From: Heterocephalus glaber
Lineage: Eukaryota; Chordata; Mammalia; Rodentia; Bathyergidae
Direction: 5' to 3'
DNA length: 64,000 bases
Assembly (NCBI RefSeq): GCF_000247695.1
Contig: NW_004624733.1
Coordinates: forward strand, 2,497,426-2,561,425
The translations under genes and the position numbers were made by a program. Under the pieces are notes generated by a model. The model did not search any database. It was given only the letters and a program-made list of their open reading frames with translations, and had not been told where the DNA came from. Each line of letters opens with the position of its first letter. Position 1 is the first letter of the stretch. Below, piece after piece: positions 52,801 through 61,800 of this stretch.

Positions 52801-55800
52801 AGAAACTTTTCCCAAAATAACAACAGAATTGTTTTGAAATCAGTAATAAGAACAGAGCTGGCTCAGAACTATCAGAGTAATTTGAAAGCATAATGAGAAA
52901 CTGAAGTCTTCAATTTAGGGTACTTAAATAAAATTATTTCCATTTCTGCTTCTACGTACATTTACAGGTAGTTCTAATACCCATTTTTAAAATATCTGGT
53001 AAGCACTCATGGATTAAAATTCTCTTTCCATAAAATTTACAAACCTGCGGATGGCTTAACACTTATTATCTCAACTCCTTCTGGCAAATGCAGCTCTTGG
53101 CTGTACACCATTTCTGAAAACAGAGACAATTTGCTGGTGCTCTGAAGATTTGCTCTGCAAGCCTGATACTTCTGTGAAAAAGGAGACGGAATCTTCTCTG
53201 GAGAAGAATAATGTTCTTCTGGCTGCCCAACTGCTTCAGATATTTTTGTATCTATTTTTTCATCTAAAAAACATTAAGAAAATAAAAAACTAGGAAAGGA
53301 CCCTATAAATAATAAAACTACTACATTTTAAAAATCCAAAACTGCCTTATAAAAGATGCAATGGCAATGTAGTAATATCATTCTTTACAGCAAGAAAACG
53401 AATCATTTTGCATTAACTGAATAAAATAATAATTATCACCATTATATAAGAACAGCTTCAAGAAATATGCCCTGAATTCTCCAATCACATATAATTTGTT
53501 AATATTTAGGCCTACTTAAGAGTTACCAGAAAAAAACAAAAACAATAATGACTCACCCAATGATACAGGAACTGACTTTAAATGTAAATTCCACATGTGC
53601 AACAATGAACGACTCTCTTGAGTGCACTCTATTACAACTAAGTAGAACTTTTCAGAAAATCCATTAGGCGAGCTACCTGTTGATATTAATGGTATTTTTT
53701 ATTGTTAACAGAGAAAAGTGATACAACTTACTAAAAATACCAAGTTAAATAACTGAACTTTTAAGAGAGAGAGTATTTAGAGTTTTTAATCTAGGGTTCC
53801 AAGTGCAAAGTGATACTACAGGCCGGGGATTTAGCTCAGCAGCACAACACCTGCCTGGCAAGCGTGAGATCCTGGGTTTGATCCCCAGTACCAAAAAAAT
53901 CCAAAGTGATATTACAGAAAGCACTCACCTTCTTCAGCACATGAATTTGTAACTTAAAATTTTAACAATGATGTGCATCCCATGCTTAAATTTTATTTTT
54001 TAAATCATAGGCTTAAGAAGTCATATAGCACAGTCACCACTATGAAATGTCCACATAGAACATATCACATTTAGTGGGAAATTTCTGAGCAGAAACTATG
54101 TGATACATACTTTAAGTCAATAATGATATCATGTTGCCAAAATCTTTCAAATTAAGCTCCAAAATAAAAATGACCTATAAATGATGCTTGTGGAATAACT
54201 AAAATATAATTACTCATATTCCAACATATTAGTCAAGAAGATTTTTCTTAGTCCACACTACAAGTTTAAAGAGCACCTAAGATGCTCAAAACGAGTGCAT
54301 CTTTTTAAAATCGGTGGTTCATTATTGTCTTTTTAACAAATTTTACCCAAATTTTAACAAATTTTCACCCAAATTTTCATAAGCTATTCTGCATATTCCA
54401 AATTATGTATAAATATGCATTATACAAAATTATGTAAAAATATACATTATATAAAATAGAAATAAAAATTACATTAACATATATAAATCATAGACTATAT
54501 AAAAACAGAAAGCAACTATTACTAGGACTTTTTCCAAACCAAGATTTTCCTGTTTTAAATTTGCACAGGAAAAAATTTTTCAAAGGAATATAAGAAAGAT
54601 AACCATAGCTAAATGAAAAAATAACTTTGATAATATGGCCTAAATGAGTTAGGCCAAATTATAAGAGTATGGTCAAATTACAAGAATTAAGAGGAAAGAA
54701 AGAACAAGGAATTACACTAAGAGAAAAAGGGATAAATCAGTCCTATTTCTTATCATTTCACTATTAACAAAGATAGCCCCGGGCGCTCCGGACAGGGGCA
54801 CGGGAGGAGGCTGGGCTGGGCCGCGGGGGGTCAGAAGCGAGCCAGCCGGCCGAGGCCCTGGACCCCCAGACCCCGCAGGCACCTCCGCGGCGCCGGCGTC
54901 CCGGTGTCTCAGTGGGCCTCCCCACGGGGACAGGACCCTCAGGGGCTCGGGGCCACCTCTGCTGGAGGAGCCGGAGGCCGGGGCATGCAGGCCCCGCATC
55001 CTGCGCGCACCCGACCCGGGTCGGTCCTCAGCCCCTGCGTCCTCCGTGAGTCCATGGAGGATGGAGAAACTTGGACTCAGCGATTGCTAGTGGTGTAGTG
55101 ACTTAGCTGGCGAGAAGCTCAGCTGGGGATCAAACTCAGCGCATCTTTTTAATATGTATTTTCAGGCAATACATGAAATTGCTGCAGAAGATGTCAATGT
55201 TACTTTCGAAGATCAACAAAAGATAAATAAATTTGCGCGGAATACGAGTAGAATAACAGAGCTAAAGGAAGAAATAGAAGTAAAAAAGAAACAACTCCAG
55301 AATTTAGAAGATGCTTGTGACGACATCATGCTCGCAGATGATGACTGCTTAATGATATCTTACCAGATTGGTGACGTTTTCATTAGCCATTCTCAATAAG
55401 AAACACAAGACATGTTAGAAGAAGCAAAGGAAAAATGTGCAAGAAGAAACTGTTGCCTTAGAATCCAGAGTAGAATCAATTCAGCGGGTGTTAGCAGATT
55501 TGAAAGTTCAGTTATATGCAAAATTCGGCAGTAACATAAACCTTGAAGCTGATGAAAATTAAACATTTTATAATACCTTTATAAATTTGTTTAACAAACT
55601 TTCATATTGTTTAAAATGATAATTTCCCTTCTTCAAATGACATGGAAAGGAAAACTTTCTTTTTTTAAAGTTTTCATTTAATATTTAGTGGAAACTCACC
55701 TATTTTCACATGTCTTGCTTATTTGTTTTATATTTTTAAAAGAAGACAGTATTCATTTATGTATTTTGCATAATGATTATACCAATTCTAGGGGCTTACA

Positions 55801-58800
55801 TCATTATTAAAATCAGTTAAACAATCAAAAAAAAAAAACAAAAGAAAGATAGCCTCAATAATAATATCTGAAAAACATTTTTCTTCTTGAGCATTGAGCC
55901 AAAGAAGATAACACCATAACTCCTCGGGTTTTTTCTGAGAAACTTAATAGTTTGAGCCAAAATCATTTGCAATTTCCTGGAAATATTAGATGAATTCTTA
56001 AAAAGAATTTTAGAAAAGAAAATGTTAGAAAGATGAACTCAGAAATAATTCAACCTGCAGCACAAAAATTTCTTTCTCTAAAATTTTTAATTTAAAGAAA
56101 TCTGAATTGTTAACATTAACACTCTTAGTAGTTCAATATAAAGAACATTTTTATTTATATAAATAATCCTCTGTGCTATATCTGACATCTTTATTCCCCA
56201 TTTTTAGCATAGTTCCATCACAGTCAGAATTACAAAAAGCACATGAATGAAATGTAAGTGTACAATTTATGAAATCCCAGAGAAAGTGACAGAAGGCTAA
56301 GTAAAAGCAATGGTAAGAAACTGGATTCACAACATAAAAGTACTGACACAGTGCAAAGTTGCTTTATGGTTTTTAGTTTTCAGGATAGTTATTTCTGAGT
56401 TTAGTTTGATTCTGTAACTGAAACTGATAACTAAGAAGTTTTAGCTCTATCTTATTTCATACAAATTAATACTTAAACTTGGGTAGTAGAGTTCAATAAA
56501 AAATTTAAACTTGTACTATAAAAGCTTTAATTAAGATATTTGGTTTATAAATTAAGGACTTTATAACTTAATATTTTAAGCTACTTCTTTAAATTATGAA
56601 TCTCTAAATGGCCAAGGGTCCAAGTTATCTACATCAATAAGGTAGGAACCCACTGATGTAAACAGCATTTACACACTGATTATAAAACATTTCTATTGTT
56701 TTTCAAAAAAATGTAACTGAGAAAATCCTTTAATTTTTTTTTTAATCTTTTTCCTTGCAAATAATAAAAATACAGGGATGGGGATACAGTTCAGTGGTAA
56801 AGAGTTTGCCTTACATACATAAGGTTCAATCTCCAGCACTGGAAAAGAAAAAGAAGAGAGAAGGGAGGGCGAGGAAGAGCCTCAAGAGGTAGCACATGCG
56901 CACATGCGTATAGTGCCAGCTATGTGGGAAACAGACAGGGGGATCACAGGAGCCCAGGAGTCAGAGGCCAGCCTGTGCAACACACCAACATTCTGTCTCA
57001 GAATAAGTAGGTACAGAAAAGGCCAATGTTTTATGATAAGTAATATCACAAATCCAAATGGAACAATTTTAAGTTAAACAGACAATGTGAAACCTATCAG
57101 TTCATTCTAAGTAACTGCCTAACATATTCTACATTATATTTCTCATTACATAAAAAATTCTTTACCTGTACTGGATAAAATGCAGTCTTTTCCAAAACTC
57201 TTCTTTTCAAGGTCATTCAGAATAAAGTCTTCTTGAAAAACATGAAGCAGCTGAGTTTTTCTGCCATGCTGAATGTAAACAAATACCAACATAAGTTGAC
57301 ATACGTGATATTTACCTCATGCTAAGTAACAGAAAAATACTTACAAGTTTAGTAATGGGATCTAATGCGATAATACATCCTGGCCTGGCTGTTGACTGTT
57401 GACTGACGATGTTAAACACTTCACCAACATATTTCTGTTTTAAAAAAAAATTAGTATTTCCTTTACTAAACAATTAAATTCAAAAGCAATTACGAGCAAA
57501 TAACATGAAAGTTCAAGCATAACAGATAAATAATTAAGTTCAAGGAAGGGGCTAAATACAGCCCTTTTCTTTTAGGAGGGGTACTGGGGACCGAACTCAG
57601 AACCTTGCGCTTGCAAGGGAGGCACGGTGCCACTAGCTAAATCCCTGGCCCCCTTTTCTTTTTTTTTTGTACAGGGATCAAACTTGAACTCGGGACCTTG
57701 CACTTGTGAGGCAAACTGCAGAACCACTGAGCTAAATCCCTGGCCCAGCCCTTTTCAACTATAAACATTCTAGGATTTTAACTCAATGGAGATTACATAA
57801 AAATGAGTAAAAGTTACAGCTCAATTGGTACAGAGAAAAACAAAAGTAATACTTGGTCACTGCTAAGAGAGAAAAATATTTACTACCCATGAATGTGAAA
57901 GACTGACTTAAACTTCCTGGGTATTTTCTAAGAAACAGTAATTTTTGTTTTGGTACCAGGGATCAAACTCACGACCTTGCGCTTGCAAGGCAGGTGCGGT
58001 GCCACTGAGTTAAATCCCTGAAGAAGCAGTGATTTTTAAGTATTAATTTTGAGCTAGGAAAGATACCGCTAAAGAAACAAGTTGACAAACTATATAGGCT
58101 GATTCACTGATTTACTCATGGCTTAAATGCTCTAGTCAAATTCACATTGTTATAGTCAATAATCATTTCTCAATCTTTATCATACTTGCTCTATCAGCAG
58201 CATGTGAGCCTGGTGATTTCTCCCTTCTTAAAATACTTTCTTCATTTGGCTTCTATTACACACTGCATTCACACAATTTTTAAGAATGGAATGCTCTGGC
58301 ATTCAAGACTTGTAACACTTTTGTTTTCTAATTATACTCCCTCCACAATATCCTCTTTGCAAATTTAAATTTATCTGTTGACAACTCCCTATTTTACATC
58401 TTTAAACCACAGTTCCTTCTAAACTTCAGAGACTAACCTACGGGGTGTCTTGGATGTCAAACAGGCATCTCTCTAAATTAACCTATCCAAACAACCTCTT
58501 CAGTTCACCTAGCCCTCAAAACCTACTAATTTTACAATCTTTTTCATTTCGGCTCATGGTAATTCTACTTTACCTAATACCTACCCACAATCCATAAGAG
58601 CAATCCTCTTTTTTCCCATACACATTCCATATCCAGTTCAATCATGACTATTCAATGCTCAAAACATACTCAGAATTTGGCCAATTATCTCTTATTACCT
58701 CTTAATACCTTTGTCTCTCTCTTGGACTACTACACTGGCCTCTTCAATTGGTCTCTCTGGTTACACTTCCCATTTATAATCTATGTAACCTCCAGAATTA

Positions 58801-61800
58801 CCCAATAAAAACATAACTCAGTCAAATTATATCATACTATCATTTTCTTTAATGCTTTCCACATTATTCAGAGTAAGAGCCAAAGTTACTACAGGGATCT
58901 GTAATGATCTTGTTTTCCCTTTATGCAATCAACATACAGTGGCTTCAGAGTCTTTAAATGGCTATCCCTACTCCTAGATGACTCTTCGTTTACCTACACA
59001 TCTAAATCCCTCCCCTCCTTCCAGTGTTTACTCAAATGTTCCCTTTTCTGTGATGTTTTCTGTGATTCATAGTTTGCTTGGCACACCCTACTTCTTTTGC
59101 AACACTGTTTTTCAGTAGTATTTCTTTTTTTTTTTTTTTTTGGTACCAGGGATCGAACTTGGGTCCTTGAGCTTGCACAGCAGGTGGCAAAACCACTGAG
59201 CAAAATCCCCAGCCCTCTCTGTAGTATTTCTTAATATGTTTTAACTGTCTTTTACCACCATATCTCCCCTCCACAGAAATCTATGGTACTGATTTCTGTC
59301 TGTTTTGTTCACATCTAAATTCTTAACAGTTATAATAATGCCTGATAAAAAGAAGACCCCTTGATAAAAATATGTACTTCTACTACAATACATTATGTGT
59401 ATTTTGGGAAACTTTGTGTTCTGCAAAATCACGCATTAAAAATAGCTGAGGAAGAAAATAGGATTAAAACAGACCACTGAATCTATCCAACTCTGTAAGC
59501 TGAGACTTAATAAAAATATTAATTGAAAACTGAGAAGATGGCTAGAATCTCCTAAACAGGAAGATCAAATAGAGCTAAAGGCTACCTCAGAATACACATC
59601 AAAGGCAAAAACGGCAGAAATGTTTGTTTGCTGGAAGTGCAGAGACAATGTAGGTAGTAGGCTTCTATTAGGCTTTGAAGAAGTATGCCCCTCATAAGGC
59701 AAAAGCTTTACAATAGTATTAATAGGAGCTCTGCCTGAACACCCAAGTTGAGGAATTTTTTTTGTTTTGGTTTAAGATTCAAACTTTGTTCCTGTTACTT
59801 CAACCACCCATACCTAGAAAAAAAAAGTACAGATGAACCAACATAACTTCCATACTACTCTAGCAGTAGTTCTTATTTATTTATTAGCCAAGAAGTATCA
59901 CAGGAACATATAAAAGAACAGACTATTTTTCTGAGGGGTGCCAAGGACTGAACCAAGACCCTCACACATGCTAGGCACGTGCTTGACCATAAGCCATGTC
60001 CCCTCCCTAGGCTCTACTTTTTCAATAAATGAAATGGTTTCTTTAGCTTAAAATAACTGTAAAGGTACAATACAAATACGAAAAAATAAGAAACATGTTT
60101 ATTACAAATTATGTATCGTGATTCTAGTAAATGCCAAGTAAGTATAGATTAAGTACTATACCTAAAAATACCGAATAAATACTTCAACCATTTTAAAAGC
60201 CAATACTTACAGAAATTTCAGGGTTTGAAAGCTCATATAAAAGTTTTTTGGCATCAATAACTGCTTCATATAACCTCAGATATTGTCCATCACTAGCTAC
60301 AAAGCACGCACTAGGAGAGTTGCAGTATGCACCTATAATGAATTTTCAAACATTTAAAATATAACCTTTTAGTAATAATGTCAGAAAATTGAAATTACTA
60401 AACTAAAAATCAGAATGCTTACCTAGACAGTAACTGGGTATAAGAGCAGGGAGCCATGCCACATTGGAAAAGGCAGAAACGTGAAGAGAATTAATCCGGG
60501 CAAGCTCAGACACTCCTCCAGAAAAAGACAGTGGCCCGACAGGGTCAACCCTCCAAAGAATAAGCTCACTATAAACTGCATTGGGATCCTGAAATGCCAT
60601 ATCAATGGTACTTTTACTTTGTTGTGTCAAAGAACATTCTTCAATATTTATAATATCATGAGGTTGCTTTTGGTTATCATCATCTGGTGTCCTTAATGCG
60701 TTATGGTGTGATGTTGTCAGTAATAATGGTAATACTGAGTGGCAAGCTAAATCATTCAGATGAAAACGATGACCACAATATCTGGATTTGTGAGAAATAC
60801 TAAGAACTGTAGAAAAAGCAGATTCCTCAGCAAAACTGACCAGCCACTGATTCAGAGAACCATCAGCATGCTTTGAAATCATCATAACATTAGGAGTAAA
60901 AATACTTAATTTTAAACTATTAGATGATTTACTGTGTCCAGAAGAGATAAGCATTGATGTAGAACGAGTGAGACCAGAAGGTTTTTGTTTCCCTTGCTGA
61001 ATAGCCAAGTCAACATTCTTGGTACAGGCATACATTACAATGCTTTTACAGAGAGAGTTTGCATCACCTGTAGGGAAAGCTACAGGAATTCTGGAAACAA
61101 AGGACACCTAAAATTAAGAAACTGAGTATTAGAATATATGAATTATACCGAGATATTACAAACAGTACCCAAACAGGAAGTAACTCTATAAAGATCATAA
61201 TAATAGTACCTGTACTTGACGAAACATACTAGGCTGGTATTCATCCAGCCAATCTACATGCCAAACTAGTAAAGAACCATCCATGGGATGAATACTGAAA
61301 AGCATGTCTGCATTTTTACTCCATTCAGACAGGAGCACTTCGATCTGATGATCAATGGCAGCTGATGGTAATGGTGCAAAACTTGAGTTTGGTACCATTT
61401 TATCTCCACCCAATTCCTTCTTTTCATGATTTATGTTCAAATCATCAACACTGTCATCCATTTCTATAAGGAAAAGAATGAATACAAATAAATACAATCA
61501 AGCTATTACTACAAACTAAGAAATAGCTTTATAAAATTTTTAAAAATTTATATAATGATTTATTAATCTAGGTAAAAATATATTATCACACCTCTTTAAA
61601 AAAATCCCCATCTTGGGGCCAGGGATTTAGCTCAGTGGTTCCGCCACCTGGCTCAGAAGCGCAATGTCCCGAGTTCAATCCCCAGTACAAAAAAAAAAAA
61701 AAAATCCCAATCTTTATACCTTTCCCTCAACTCTTGTTTAGGAATATAAAGCCTTTCTTAAAAGAGACATTTAAAAAATGTTTTGACTGCTCATCAGATT

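Larger units (their letters stand above)
50546..53044 (-). other. DMXL1 intron w8-w9
   Basis: 2499 bp. It holds ID SINEs at 50941 and 51536, a hAT-type remnant at 51255, a tail-only insertion at 52297 and a MER5-type remnant at 52478. The stretches 51619-52280 and 52651-53044 show nothing I recognise. Confidence 0.8.
53677..57165 (-). other. DMXL1 intron w6-w7
   Basis: 3489 bp. It holds the PFDN4 retrocopy, an ID SINE at 53822 and an ID+B1 composite at 56773. The stretches 53921-54768 and 55855-56770 are AT-rich with nothing recognised. Confidence 0.8.
57435..60210 (-). other. DMXL1 intron w4-w5
   Basis: 2776 bp. It holds a plus-strand L2 remnant (about 58400-59340), a pair of abutting ID SINEs (57568-57748), single ones at 57947 and 59127, and an older one at 59932. 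The stretch 59340-59930 shows nothing I recognise. Confidence 0.8.

Noticed and set aside
54712..55098. Open frames on both strands and CpG-rich sequence, possible CpG-island promoter
   Set aside because: The block lies between target-site duplications of the PFDN4 retrocopy, so it is copied RNA sequence rather than a native promoter. The frames are by-products of high GC.
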